From Pseudomonas sp. LRP2-20 (lineage in GTDB: Bacteria; Pseudomonadota; Gammaproteobacteria; Pseudomonadales; Pseudomonadaceae): a stretch of DNA of 64,000 nucleotides. Under the pieces are notes generated by a model that worked only from the letters and a program-made list of their open reading frames with translations, was not told where the DNA came from and made no database searches. Within the stretch, counting starts at the first letter, position 1, and the number at the start of each line of letters is the position of its first letter. Of the stretch, positions 47,558 through 55,904 are shown piece by piece. The stretch is taken from assembly GCF_024349685.1 (NCBI RefSeq), contig NZ_AP025944.1:3726001-3790000 (forward strand), read 5' to 3'. Made by a program: the position numbers and the translations under genes.

Positions 47558-47703
47558 TGTCTCGCTCTTGGTGACAGTCAAACGCTTTATAGCGGCTTTT
47601 TCCCGCGAGTGCATCTTCTTAATCTACGCACAGGTCGCAGCGATGGCCCTGAAGGCCAGGCAAGACGCCCATTACCAACACTTGAACAGAAAAGGATTCG
47701 CTC

Positions 47704-48723
47704 ATGAACATTGTCCACAAGACCCTCACCGCCTCCCTTCTCGCCCTGTCCGTGTCAAGCGCTTTCGCCGCTGGCAGCCCAGGCGTCGAGCAGCACACCC
47801 AGGCCTTCCTCGAAGCGCTTGAGCAAGGGGGCGGCAAGCCGCTCGAACAGCTCAGCCCGAAAGACGCCCGCGCCGTGCTGACCGGTGCCCAGGCTTCGGT
47901 GAAGGTCGACTTGTCCGGTATCGAGGTCAAGCAACACACGATCCAGGCCAACGGCCAGTCGATCAAGCTGCAGGTGGTGCGCCCGGCCAATGTCAAAGGT
48001 GAGCTGCCCGTGTTCATGTTCTTCCATGGCGGCGGCTGGGTGCTCGGCGACTTCCCGACCCACCAGCGACTGATCCGCGACCTGGTGGTCGGCTCCGGTG
48101 CGGTGGCGGTCTATGTGGACTACACCCCTTCGCCAGAATCGCATTACCCGACGGCGATCAACCAGGCCTACGCCGCGACCCAGTGGGTGGCCACGCACGG
48201 CAAGGAAATCGGTGTCGACGGCAAGCGCCTGGCCGTGGCCGGCAACAGCGTCGGCGGCAACATGGCGGCGGTGGTCGCGCTCAAGGCCAAAGAGGCCGGC
48301 ACCCCGGCGCTGCGCTTCCAGCTGCTGCTGTGGCCGGTGACCGATGCCAGCTTCGAGACGGCGTCGTACAAGCAGTTTGCCGAAGGGCACTTCCTCACCA
48401 CCGGGATGATGAAGTGGTTCTGGGACAACTACACCACTGATGCCAAGGCACGGGCAGAGATCTACGCCTCGCCGCTGCGCGCCAGCAGCGAGCAGCTCAA
48501 GGGCCTGCCGCCGGCACTGGTGCAGACGGCCGAGTTCGATGTGCTGCGCGATGAGGGTGAGGCATATGCACGCAAGCTGAATGCGGCGGGCGTGACGGTG
48601 ACCTCGGTGCGCTACAACGGCATGATCCATGACTATGGCCTGCTCAACCCGCTGAGCCAGGTGCCGGCGGTGAAGGCGGCGATGAGGCAGGCGGGGACCG
48701 AACTTAAAGTGCATCTGCAGTGA
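47704..48723 (+). CDS. Exported alpha/beta hydrolase (HSL-type esterase)
   Basis: 339 residues with a signal peptide (MNIVHKTLTASLLALSVSSA then FAAG). The HSL oxyanion motif FFHGGGWVLGD is present. The nucleophile motif is VAGNSVGGNMAA, i.e. G-N-S-V-G instead of the common G-D-S-A-G. The acid and His are in TAEFDVLRDEG (Asp) and NGMIHDYGLLN (His). It probably hydrolyses short-chain esters in the periplasm. It has a divergent LysR regulator and a strong terminator after it. Confidence 0.87.
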   Translation: MNIVHKTLTASLLALSVSSAFAAGSPGVEQHTQAFLEALEQGGGKPLEQLSPKDARAVLTGAQASVKVDLSGIEVKQHTIQANGQSIKLQVVRPANVKGELPVFMFFHGGGWVLGDFPTHQRLIRDLVVGSGAVAVYVDYTPSPESHYPTAINQAYAATQWVATHGKEIGVDGKRLAVAGNSVGGNMAAVVALKAKEAGTPALRFQLLLWPVTDASFETASYKQFAEGHFLTTGMMKWFWDNYTTDAKARAEIYASPLRASSEQLKGLPPALVQTAEFDVLRDEGEAYARKLNAAGVTVTSVRYNGMIHDYGLLNPLSQVPAVKAAMRQAGTELKVHLQ

Positions 48724-48733
48724 ATCAATGAGC

Positions 48734-48764
48734 AAAAGACCCGCCAAGGCGGGTCTTTTGCTTT
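48734..48764. terminator. Bidirectional rho-independent terminator
   Basis: AAAAGACCCGCC-AA-GGCGGGTCTTTT then GCTTTT; A- and T-runs at both ends allow termination of the hydrolase and the convergent immunity-like gene. Confidence 0.92.
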
Positions 48765-49156
48765 TACTGCGGAAATGGCCCACAGACTTCGATAAATCTG
48801 CCATCGGTGCGGCTATCGATGGCCCCATCCGCTCCTATGTAGATATCGATACTTGGCCATCTGGGTTTGACCCGGATGCAGTGTGATCTCCCACGGTTGC
48901 TCCAATACAACTCCATGAAAAATTGGTCGTTCGGGAAAATGTGGCCGGCACCGCCGGTGGCTTCACCTGGGTAGATCTCACCTTTTGATATGTCGTGCTG
49001 GACATTCAAGATATAGCCAAGACGCCCCTGGCCTTTGTCAGAAAAATGAAAACTCACCTGAGGTGTGGCGACATACCAAAAGATGATAGGCGTAAGCATT
49101 ATCACCACTACCCAGCGCCAGATATGCCGTTTCGGTTTATTTGCAGGCGTGATCAA
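48764..49156 (-). CDS. Probable immunity protein, single-pass with periplasmic domain
   Basis: 130 residues. A basic N-terminus (KPKRHIWR) leads into one membrane helix (VVVIMLTPIIFWYV), so the rest is predicted periplasmic (FFMELYWSNRGRSHCIRV). The start is TTG at 49156: GGGGAGG ends eight bases upstream, inside the effector gene, and the two genes overlap by 20 bp. Its position directly after a PAAR-toxin gene and membrane anchoring strongly suggest it is the cognate immunity protein, with the toxin acting in the periplasm. No family recognised. The gene is visibly AT-richer than its neighbours. Confidence 0.72.
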   Translation of the reverse strand: MITPANKPKRHIWRWVVVIMLTPIIFWYVATPQVSFHFSDKGQGRLGYILNVQHDISKGEIYPGEATGGAGHIFPNDQFFMELYWSNRGRSHCIRVKPRWPSIDIYIGADGAIDSRTDGRFIEVCGPFPQ

Positions 49157-50195
49157 CTATGGCACCTCCCCAGCTTGAGCGTGGCAATGCTAACACTTCG
49201 GCCATGAGTATCTTTGCCGTGATCCCACCATTTGGGTGCAGCTTGTGCAGTTTGATGCCAATGCTGATAGCGACACGATCACCTATGTCATCCCAGGCCC
49301 GCAGCCCTTCTATATCAGCAGAGCGATGGGGGCCCTTGCGTTTAGCCCACTTTTGAACTTTCCGAATAGAGTCTGATGCAATCTGCTCAAGCCCAGCACC
49401 ATCCAGAAGAACACTTTCTGACAGACCACCCGCCCGTCCTACATAGCCGTAGTGGATGTTCGACCAGATGTCGTAGAAGTAGTCGACTTCACCTTGCTTG
49501 TGCCAGACCCCGCCGAACTGTTGAGCAATAATCGCCTTGTGATCCCATGGTCTGTTTTGGCCAACCCGCTCAGCCCAGAGCGCCATCGCAGCAGCGATAT
49601 TACCTAGCTCCATAGCTTTGAAATCAGGAGGTGTCAGGCGTGCATACCAAGGGAGTTTTTGAAACTTTTCATGTTCCTCGGTCCCGTCAAGGCTGGTGAG
49701 TTTCTTCATTTTGAGTACGGAGCGATGTGTGATGTTGCGATTCATTTCACCCGCAATGTAACTGGCAACCGGCTCCATCTCGTCAGGATGGTCGCAACTT
49801 GCCGGCCCCGACTTAACTTCTGTTGGCACGAGAGGGGAAATGAAGGTTCCTTTACCTGTGTTCGTCTGGCTAGACTGCTGCATAGACAGGTAAGGACCAG
49901 CCGCCGCTCCCGGTACTCCCATCGCCACAACCCGATTGCTGCCGCTCGGGCAACCACACGCCACCAACGAACCGTCCACCGCTACAGGTTGGCCATCCGA
50001 AATGAAGCCCGCATTGCCTTCGACAACGGTCCCTTCCTCGCCACACAGCGGGCACGCTGTGGTCGGATCACCACAGCGCAGCACCATGCGCCCTTCACAG
50101 AGGTAACCGGCGCCGGTCGCGAGGCAAATCGCACCCGTGGTGGTCATGTCTCCATCTACAGCCTGGCTTTTACCGTCAATGATCACAGATCGCAT
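49137..50195 (-). CDS. PAAR-domain effector with polymorphic toxin type 44 C-terminal domain
   Basis: 352 residues. Residues about 1-95 form a PAAR-like spike tip with paired cysteines (RCGDPTTACPLCGE, VACGCPSGS). Residues about 140-352 match the polymorphic toxin type 44 domain, with EPVASYIAGEMNRN, RPWDHKAII (217-223), WSNIHYGYVGRAGG (244-257) and SESVLLDGAGLEQIASD. PAAR effectors are loaded on VgrG and fired by type VI secretion. No VgrG or Hcp gene is nearby, so it is an orphan effector. The start ATG has AGGAG seven bases upstream. Its base composition and codon use differ from the neighbouring chromosome, pointing to transfer. Confidence 0.85.
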   Translation of the reverse strand: MRSVIIDGKSQAVDGDMTTTGAICLATGAGYLCEGRMVLRCGDPTTACPLCGEEGTVVEGNAGFISDGQPVAVDGSLVACGCPSGSNRVVAMGVPGAAAGPYLSMQQSSQTNTGKGTFISPLVPTEVKSGPASCDHPDEMEPVASYIAGEMNRNITHRSVLKMKKLTSLDGTEEHEKFQKLPWYARLTPPDFKAMELGNIAAAMALWAERVGQNRPWDHKAIIAQQFGGVWHKQGEVDYFYDIWSNIHYGYVGRAGGLSESVLLDGAGLEQIASDSIRKVQKWAKRKGPHRSADIEGLRAWDDIGDRVAISIGIKLHKLHPNGGITAKILMAEVLALPRSSWGGAIVDHACK

Positions 50196-50446
50196 GGGCT
50201 CATCTCCTGAGGGTGGAAGCCTCGGAAGCTAGCAGCCTGAAAGCCCCTCCAAACGGCACCTGACACAATCAAGACGTAACCTACGGCAGAAGGAAAAATA
50301 GCTGTCAGATCCGTCCTACAACCGTCAGCAAAAAGGAGACAGTTAAACTCGCCAGACTCTATTTTTACGCGATCAGGCTGACAGTAAGCTTCTCCCATCA
50401 ACCGCCCGACAGCCCTCCCGGCCCCGGCCTTTCAAGGAGAATCAGC

Positions 50447-51169
50447 ATGCTCACCGTCCGTAACGCCCAAGACCGCGGCCTGGCCTACCATGGCTGGCTG
50501 AAATCCTTCCACACCTTCTCGTTCGGCCATTACCGCAATCCCGACGAGCAGGGATTCTCTGACCTGCTGGTGATCAACGATGACCGTGTCATCCCTGGCA
50601 AAGGCTTTGGCGAGCACCCGCACCGCGACATGGAAATCTTCTCCTACGTGCTCGAAGGTGCGCTGGAGCACAAGGACACCCTGGGCACCGGCTCGGTGAT
50701 TCGCCCGGGTGATGTGCAGCTGATGAGCGCCGGCCACGGCGTGGCGCACAGCGAGTTCAACCACAGCCAGGCGCAGCCGGTGCACTTCCTGCAGATATGG
50801 ATCGTGCCCAATGTGAAAGGCGCGACGCCGCGTTATCAGCAGCAGCACTTCAGTGCCGAAGACAAGCGCGGCAAATTGCGCCTGGTCATCTCGCCGGATG
50901 GCGCCGAGGGGTCATTGCAGGTGCGGCAGAACGCGCGGGTGTATGCAGGCCTGTTCGATGGGGCGGAACGCGCGACGCTGGCCTTGCCGGAGAACCGCCA
51001 TGCCTATGTGCATGTGGCGCGCGGCAGCATCGAGCTCAATGGCCAGGTGCTGCATGAAGGGGACGGCGTGCGTGTACGTCAGGAACAACTGCTGGAGCTG
51101 GGTAATGGCGTGGATGCCGAGGTGCTGGTGTTCGACCTGCGGCCCCATGAGTTGCCTGGCATGCCGTAA
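50447..51169 (+). CDS. Pirin-family protein (probable quercetin 2,3-dioxygenase type)
   Basis: 240 residues, double cupin. The N-terminal cupin carries metal ligands in FGEHPHRDMEIFSYVLEGAL (His, His, His) and GHGVAHSEFNH (Glu). Many bacterial pirins have quercetinase or redox-regulatory activity, not proven here. The start ATG at 50447 has AAGGAGAATCAGC upstream. The 250-bp upstream spacer to the PAAR gene is AT-richer and holds no gene. Confidence 0.9.
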   Translation: MLTVRNAQDRGLAYHGWLKSFHTFSFGHYRNPDEQGFSDLLVINDDRVIPGKGFGEHPHRDMEIFSYVLEGALEHKDTLGTGSVIRPGDVQLMSAGHGVAHSEFNHSQAQPVHFLQIWIVPNVKGATPRYQQQHFSAEDKRGKLRLVISPDGAEGSLQVRQNARVYAGLFDGAERATLALPENRHAYVHVARGSIELNGQVLHEGDGVRVRQEQLLELGNGVDAEVLVFDLRPHELPGMP

Positions 51170-51176
51170 GCAGGAT

Positions 51177-51272
51177 CGGCCTCTTCGCGGGCAAGCCCGC
51201 TCCCACAGGTAACGCACACATTCTGAAGACTGTGCAGCACCTGTGGGAGCGGGTTTACCCGCGAAAGGGCCA
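51177..51272. repeat. REP pair
   Basis: Inverted units with GCGGGCAAGCCCGCTCCCAC (51188-51207) and GTGGGAGCGGGTTTACCCGC (51243-51262), between the pirin gene and the convergent DUF1330 gene; likely ends both transcripts. Confidence 0.9.
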
Positions 51273-51283
51273 TCAGCCTTCAC

Positions 51284-51577
51284 TCAAGGCTCGAACCCTT
51301 CAACGATGATCACCTCAGCCTTTGCCGCCCCTTGGCGATGGCTGCACGCCTCCTGATACAGCGCCGACCGGTAGCACGCCACCGCCTGCTCATACGAATC
51401 GAACTCGATCACCACGCTACGCTGTGGAGTGGGCCGCCCCTCCATCGCCTCGCTGCGCCCGCCGCGGGCCAGGAAGCGGCCGCCGAATGCCTTGAAGGCA
51501 GCGGGAGCACGTTGGGTGTACTGCTGATATTGCTCGGGGTCGGTGACGTCGACGTGGGCGATCCAATAGGCCTTCAT
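51284..51577 (-). CDS. DUF1330-family protein
   Basis: 97 residues, alpha-beta barrel type: MKAYWIAHVDVTDPEQYQQY, FKAFGGRFLARGGRSEAMEG and ERSV-like VVIEFDSYEQAVACYRSALY. Small stress/monooxygenase-like cytosolic fold without known substrate. The start ATG at 51577 has AGGAGAGCAGCGG upstream. It is divergent from the ribBA-like gene across a 78-bp spacer with an ATGGTATACCAT palindrome. Confidence 0.88.
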   Translation of the reverse strand: MKAYWIAHVDVTDPEQYQQYTQRAPAAFKAFGGRFLARGGRSEAMEGRPTPQRSVVIEFDSYEQAVACYRSALYQEACSHRQGAAKAEVIIVEGFEP

Positions 51578-51612
51578 CCGCTGCTCTCCTGTTTTGGCAG
51601 TATTTGTGTATG

Positions 51613-51624
51613 ATGGTATACCAT
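51613..51624. promoter_or_regulatory. Operator-like palindrome ATGGTATACCAT
   Basis: Perfect 12-bp palindrome between the DUF1330 and RibBA-like genes. The form TGGTATACCA is typical of GntR (FCD-type) operators. A related element with the same ATACCATA half-site lies before the ABC transporter at 52973. Confidence 0.5.
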
Positions 51625-51655
51625 AAAAATCACCCCACCACAGTGAGCGTGCAAC

Positions 51656-52777
51656 ATGGCTTTCAACACCATCGAGGAACTCCTCGAGGACTACCGGCAA
51701 GGCAAGATGGTCCTGCTGGTGGACGACGAGGACCGGGAAAACGAAGGCGACCTGCTGATCGCCGCCGAGCGCTGTGACGCCCAGGCCATCAACTTCATGG
51801 CCCGCCAAGCGCGCGGCCTGATCTGCCTGACCCTGACCGACGAACACTGCCAGCGCCTGGGCCTGGAGCAGATGGTACCGGCCAACGGCAGCGTGTTCAG
51901 CACGGCCTTCACCGTGTCGATCGAAGCCGCCAGCGGCGTTACCACCGGCATCTCCGCCGCCGACCGGGCACGCACCGTAGCCGCCGCCATGGCACCCAAT
52001 GCTCGCCCAGAAGACCTGGTGCAGCCGGGCCACATCTTCCCCCTGCGCGCCCGCGAAGGCGGCGTGCTGACCCGCGCCGGGCACACCGAAGCCGGTTGCG
52101 ACCTGGCCCGCCTGGCCGGTTTTACCCCAGCCTCGGTGATCGTCGAAGTGCTCAACGATGACGGCACCATGGCCCGGCGCCCCGACCTGGAAGTGTTCGC
52201 CGCGCAGCATGGCATCAAGATCGGCACCATCGCCGACCTGATCCACTACCGCCTGAGCACCGAGCAGACCATCAAACGCATCGGCGAGCGCGAACTGCCG
52301 ACCGTGCATGGCACGTTCCGCCTGGTGACCTACGAGGACCGCATCGAAGGCGGCGTGCACATGGCCATGGTCATGGGCGACATCCGCCGGGAGCAACCGA
52401 CTTTGGTGCGGGTGCACGTGATCGACCCGCTACGCGACCTGGTCGGCGCCGAATACGCCGGCCCCGCCAACTGGACATTGTGGGCGGCGTTGCAGAAAGT
52501 GGCAGAGGAAGGTTGCGGGGTGGTGGTGATCCTGGCCAACCATGAATCTTCCCAGGCGTTGCTTGAGCGCGTGCCGCAGCTGACCCAACCCGTTCGGCCT
52601 TATCAGCGCGGGCAGTCGAAGGTGTATTCGGAGGTCGGTACCGGGGCGCAGATTCTGCAAGACCTCGGCGTCGGCAAGCTGCGTCACCTCGGCCCACCGC
52701 TGAAATATGCCGGGTTGGCTGGGTATGAACTGGAAGTGGTGCAAAGCATTCCGTTCGAGCCTGGCCTGCTGGGTTGA
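51656..52777 (+). CDS. ribBA: RibBA-like protein: active-looking DHBP synthase with degenerate GTP cyclohydrolase II half
   Basis: 373 residues. The RibB half is intact (VDDEDRENEGDLLIAAERCD, ARQARGLICL, SGVTTGISAADRA, RAGHTEAGCDLARLAG) and would make 3,4-dihydroxy-2-butanone 4-phosphate for riboflavin. The RibA half (ELPTVHGTFRLVTYEDRIEG onward) lacks the zinc-binding cysteines of GTP cyclohydrolase II and the usual catalytic motifs, so it is likely inactive, a known pattern in Proteobacteria. A second ribBA elsewhere would be expected. It is followed by an ABC transporter with a shared operator-like sequence, suggesting specialised use. Confidence 0.87.
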   Translation: MAFNTIEELLEDYRQGKMVLLVDDEDRENEGDLLIAAERCDAQAINFMARQARGLICLTLTDEHCQRLGLEQMVPANGSVFSTAFTVSIEAASGVTTGISAADRARTVAAAMAPNARPEDLVQPGHIFPLRAREGGVLTRAGHTEAGCDLARLAGFTPASVIVEVLNDDGTMARRPDLEVFAAQHGIKIGTIADLIHYRLSTEQTIKRIGERELPTVHGTFRLVTYEDRIEGGVHMAMVMGDIRREQPTLVRVHVIDPLRDLVGAEYAGPANWTLWAALQKVAEEGCGVVVILANHESSQALLERVPQLTQPVRPYQRGQSKVYSEVGTGAQILQDLGVGKLRHLGPPLKYAGLAGYELEVVQSIPFEPGLLG

Positions 52778-52787
52778 AACACGGCCC

Positions 52788-52876
52788 CCTGTGGGAGCGG
52801 GCTTGCCCGCGAAGCAGCTACCGCGGGGCATGGCACGGGCTCCGCCCGTGTTCGCGGGCAAGCCCGCTCCCACAGG
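52788..52876. repeat. REP pair
   Basis: GTGGGAGCGGGCTTGCCCGC (52791-52810) and GCGGGCAAGCCCGCTCCCAC (52854-52873) flank a GCACGGGC..GCCCGTG inner hairpin. It fills the first quarter of the 352-bp gap before the ABC transporter. Confidence 0.9.
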
Positions 52877-52972
52877 GACCGCGCAGGCTTTCTGATCCTG
52901 GACAAAGCAATCTGACCAAACCTGACGCGGAGTGATGGCCGGTCGCCTCATACCTCTTGCCAAAAGTTTGGA

Positions 52973-52989
52973 ATACCATAATATGATAT
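52973..52989. promoter_or_regulatory. Operator-like ATACCATA-A-TATGATAT element
   Basis: Inverted repeat with one mismatch, 140 bp before the ABC substrate-binding gene. It shares ATACCATA and TATGAT segments with the palindrome region at 51609-51625 upstream of the RibBA-like gene, so the same regulator may bind both. The rest of the gap up to 53129 shows no gene. Confidence 0.45.
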
Positions 52990-53129
52990 CCCGTAGACCT
53001 TAAATCTGCAGGCCGGCACCTACAATTACAAACGGCCACAAGACACTTTGTTTTAGCTGCTCCCCGAACACTGTTGGCGGGCGCACCAGAAGCCCCGCCT
53101 CGAATAACAAAAGCAACGAGGGCGTAACC

Positions 53130-54155
53130 ATGCTGTTGAGCAAACGTGTAACCGCAGTGCTGTCCGCCAGCCTGCTGACCCTGGCATGTCAGGCCGCCCA
53201 GGCTGCTGACAGCCTGAATTTCGTCAGCTGGGGCGGTACCACCCAGGACGCCCAGAAAGAAGCGTGGGCAGTACCCTTCACCAAATCCACCGACATCAAG
53301 GTCGTCCAGGACGGCCCCACCGACTACGGCAAGCTCAAGGCCATGGTCGAGAGCGGCAACGTGCAGTGGGACGTGGTCGACGTCGAAGCCGACTTTGCCC
53401 TGCGTGCCGCCAGCGAAGGCCTGCTCGAACCCCTCGATTTCACCCAGATCAAGCGCGACAAGATCGACCCACGCTTCGTTTCCGACCACGGCGTCGGCTC
53501 GTTCTTCTTCTCCTTCGTACTCGGCTACAACGAAGGCAAGCTCGGTGCCAACAAGCCCGCCGACTGGACCGCGCTGTTCGACACCAAGACCTATCCTGGC
53601 AAACGCGCCCTGTACAAATGGCCCAGCCCCGGGGTGCTGGAACTGGCTCTGCTGGCCGACGGCGTAGCACCCAAGGACCTCTACCCGCTGGACCTTGACC
53701 GCGCCTTCAAGAAACTCGACACCATCAAGAAGGACATCGTCTGGTGGGGCGGTGGCGCCCAGTCGCAGCAGCTGCTGGCCTCCGGTGAAGCCTCCCTCGG
53801 CCAGTTCTGGAACGGCCGCGTCTATGCCCTGCAGCAAGACGGTGCTCCGGTGGGCGTGAGCTGGAAGCAGAACCTGGTCATGGCCGACTTCCTGGTCATC
53901 CCGAAAGGCTCGAAGAACAAGGACGCGGCCATGAAGTTCCTGGCCAATGCCAGCAGCGCCGAAGGCCAGGCCGCGTTCGCCAACAAGACCGCCTACGCCC
54001 CGGTGAACCTCGACAGCGTCGCCAAGCTCGACAAAGACCTCGCCCCGAACCTGCCGACCGCCTATGCCCAGGACCAGGTCACCCTGGACTTCGCCTACTG
54101 GGCGAAGAACGGCCAGGCCATCGCAGCCCGCTGGAATGAGTGGTTGGTCAAATGA
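53130..54155 (+). CDS. ABC transporter substrate-binding protein, polyamine (PotD/PotF) type
   Basis: 341 residues with signal peptide (LLSKRVTAVLSASLLTLACQ then AAQAAD). The mature start LNFVSWGGTTQDAQKEAW and the regions DVVDVEADFALRAASEGLLE, VLGYNEGKLG and QFWNGRVYALQQDG fit the polyamine/opine group. First of a four-gene transporter operon; the next gene overlaps by ATGA. Substrate not known; RibBA-like neighbour and shared operator-like site hint at a flavin or nucleoside-related role. Confidence 0.87.
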   Translation: MLLSKRVTAVLSASLLTLACQAAQAADSLNFVSWGGTTQDAQKEAWAVPFTKSTDIKVVQDGPTDYGKLKAMVESGNVQWDVVDVEADFALRAASEGLLEPLDFTQIKRDKIDPRFVSDHGVGSFFFSFVLGYNEGKLGANKPADWTALFDTKTYPGKRALYKWPSPGVLELALLADGVAPKDLYPLDLDRAFKKLDTIKKDIVWWGGGAQSQQLLASGEASLGQFWNGRVYALQQDGAPVGVSWKQNLVMADFLVIPKGSKNKDAAMKFLANASSAEGQAAFANKTAYAPVNLDSVAKLDKDLAPNLPTAYAQDQVTLDFAYWAKNGQAIAARWNEWLVK

Positions 54156-55069
54156 AAGTCGCCATCAACGCCCTGCATAACGCGCAAGGTGCCCCCACGG
54201 GCGCCGGCGCCCCGGGAACGGCCCCGCGCCGCATCAGCCTGAGCCAGCGCTGGAAAGGCAGCCGCAACCTGCTGCCGGCCCTGCTGTTTCTCGGTCTGTT
54301 CTTCTTCGCCCCCCTGGTCGGCCTGTTGCTGCGCGGGGTGCTGGAACCAACGCCAGGGCTGGGCAACTACGAGCAGCTGTTCGCCAACTCGGCCTATGCA
54401 CGGGTGCTGTTCAATACCTTCTCGGTAGCCGGCGTGGTCACCCTGATCAGCGTGTTGCTGGGCTTCCCGCTGGCCTGGGCAATCACCCTGGTGCCCAAGG
54501 GCTGGGGCCGCTGGCTGCTGAACATCGTGCTGCTGTCGATGTGGACCAGCCTGCTGGCGCGTACCTACTCGTGGCTGGTGTTGCTGCAGAGCTCGGGGGT
54601 GATCAACAAGGCGTTGATGGCCATGGGTATCATCGATACCCCGCTGGAAATGGTGCACAACCTCACCGGCGTGGTGATCGGCATGAGCTACATCATGATC
54701 CCGTTCATCGTGCTGCCACTGCAGGCGACCATGCACGCCATCGACCCGATGGTGCTGCAGGCCGGCTCGATCTGCGGCGCCAGCCCGTGGACCAACTTCT
54801 GGAAGGTGTTCCTGCCGCTGTGCCGCTCGGGGTTGTTCTCCGGGGCGCTGATGGTGTTCGTGATGTCGCTCGGTTACTACGTCACCCCAGCCCTGCTCGG
54901 CGGTGCGCAGAACATGATGCTGCCTGAATTCATCATCCAGCAGGTGCAGTCGTTCCTCAACTGGGGCCTGGCCAGCGCCGCCGCCGCACTGCTGGTGGTG
55001 ATCACCCTGGTGCTCTTCTACCTGTACCTGAAGCTGCAGCCGGAATCCCCGGTTGGCAACGCGAGGTAA
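54152..55069 (+). CDS. ABC transporter permease (PotB/PotH type)
   Basis: 305 residues with about six helices after a long N-terminal cytosolic tail (QGAPTGAGAPGTAPRRISLS). The EAA loop is around GSICGASPWTNFWKVFLPLC. It forms half of the transmembrane pore. The ATG at 54152 overlaps the substrate-binding gene by four bases and a second permease follows after 6 bp. Confidence 0.88.
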   Translation: MKVAINALHNAQGAPTGAGAPGTAPRRISLSQRWKGSRNLLPALLFLGLFFFAPLVGLLLRGVLEPTPGLGNYEQLFANSAYARVLFNTFSVAGVVTLISVLLGFPLAWAITLVPKGWGRWLLNIVLLSMWTSLLARTYSWLVLLQSSGVINKALMAMGIIDTPLEMVHNLTGVVIGMSYIMIPFIVLPLQATMHAIDPMVLQAGSICGASPWTNFWKVFLPLCRSGLFSGALMVFVMSLGYYVTPALLGGAQNMMLPEFIIQQVQSFLNWGLASAAAALLVVITLVLFYLYLKLQPESPVGNAR

Positions 55070-55075
55070 ACCGCC

Positions 55076-55885
55076 ATGCTCCTGTCTCCCAATGCCATGG
55101 GCCGCCCGCTGCGTACGGGCCTGTACCTGACCACCGGGGTCATCGCGGCCTTCCTGCTGCTGCCGGTGGTGTTCATCGTGCTGCTGTCGTTCGGTTCATC
55201 CCAATGGCTGGTGTTCCCGCCGCCGGGCTGGACCTTCAAGTGGTATGGCCAGTTCTTCTCCAACCCGGAGTGGATGGACGCCGCCCTGGCCAGCCTCAAG
55301 GTCGCCGTGCTGACCACTATCGCTGCCGTGCTGCTCGGCCTGCCCACCGCCTTCGCCCTGGTGCGTGGCCGCTTCCCTGGCCGCGAAATGCTCTACGGGC
55401 TGTTCACCATGCCGATGATCGTGCCACTGGTGATCATCGCCGTGGCGGTGTACGCGCTGTTCCTCAAGCTGGGCTACACCGGCACGCTGTTCGCCTTCGT
55501 GGTCAGCCATGTGATCGTCGCCCTGCCCTTCACCATCATCTCGATCATCAACTCGCTGAAGCTGTTCGACCAGTCGATCGAGGATGCCGCGGTGATCTGC
55601 GGCGCCTCGCGACTGCAGGCGATCTTCAAGGTGACCTTCCCGGCCATTCGCCCGGGCATGATCGCCGGCGGTCTGTTCGCCTTCCTGGTGTCGTGGGATG
55701 AAGTGGTGCTGAGCGTGATGATGGCCAGCCCCGACCTGCAGACCCTGCCGGTGAAGATGTGGACCACCCTGCGCCAGGACCTGAGCCCGGTGATCGCCGT
55801 GGCCTCGACCCTGCTGATCGGCCTGTCGCTGCTTGTCATGTTCATTGCCGCCGCCTTGCGCCGGCGCACCGAAGTCAACGCCTGA
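55076..55885 (+). CDS. ABC transporter permease (PotC/PotI type)
   Basis: 269 residues with six hydrophobic segments (GVIAAFLLLPVVFIVLLSFG at the start) and EAA-loop motif CGASRLQAIFKVTFPAIRPG. It pairs with the preceding permease. The ATP-binding gene follows after 19 bp. Confidence 0.9.
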   Translation: MLLSPNAMGRPLRTGLYLTTGVIAAFLLLPVVFIVLLSFGSSQWLVFPPPGWTFKWYGQFFSNPEWMDAALASLKVAVLTTIAAVLLGLPTAFALVRGRFPGREMLYGLFTMPMIVPLVIIAVAVYALFLKLGYTGTLFAFVVSHVIVALPFTIISIINSLKLFDQSIEDAAVICGASRLQAIFKVTFPAIRPGMIAGGLFAFLVSWDEVVLSVMMASPDLQTLPVKMWTTLRQDLSPVIAVASTLLIGLSLLVMFIAAALRRRTEVNA

Positions 55886-55904
55886 GCGTGCGGAGAAAAC
55901 AACA

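Noticed and set aside
51578..51655. FMN riboswitch before the RibBA-like gene
   Set aside because: The divergent spacer is only 78 bp, too short for the aptamer, and none of its conserved loops are present.
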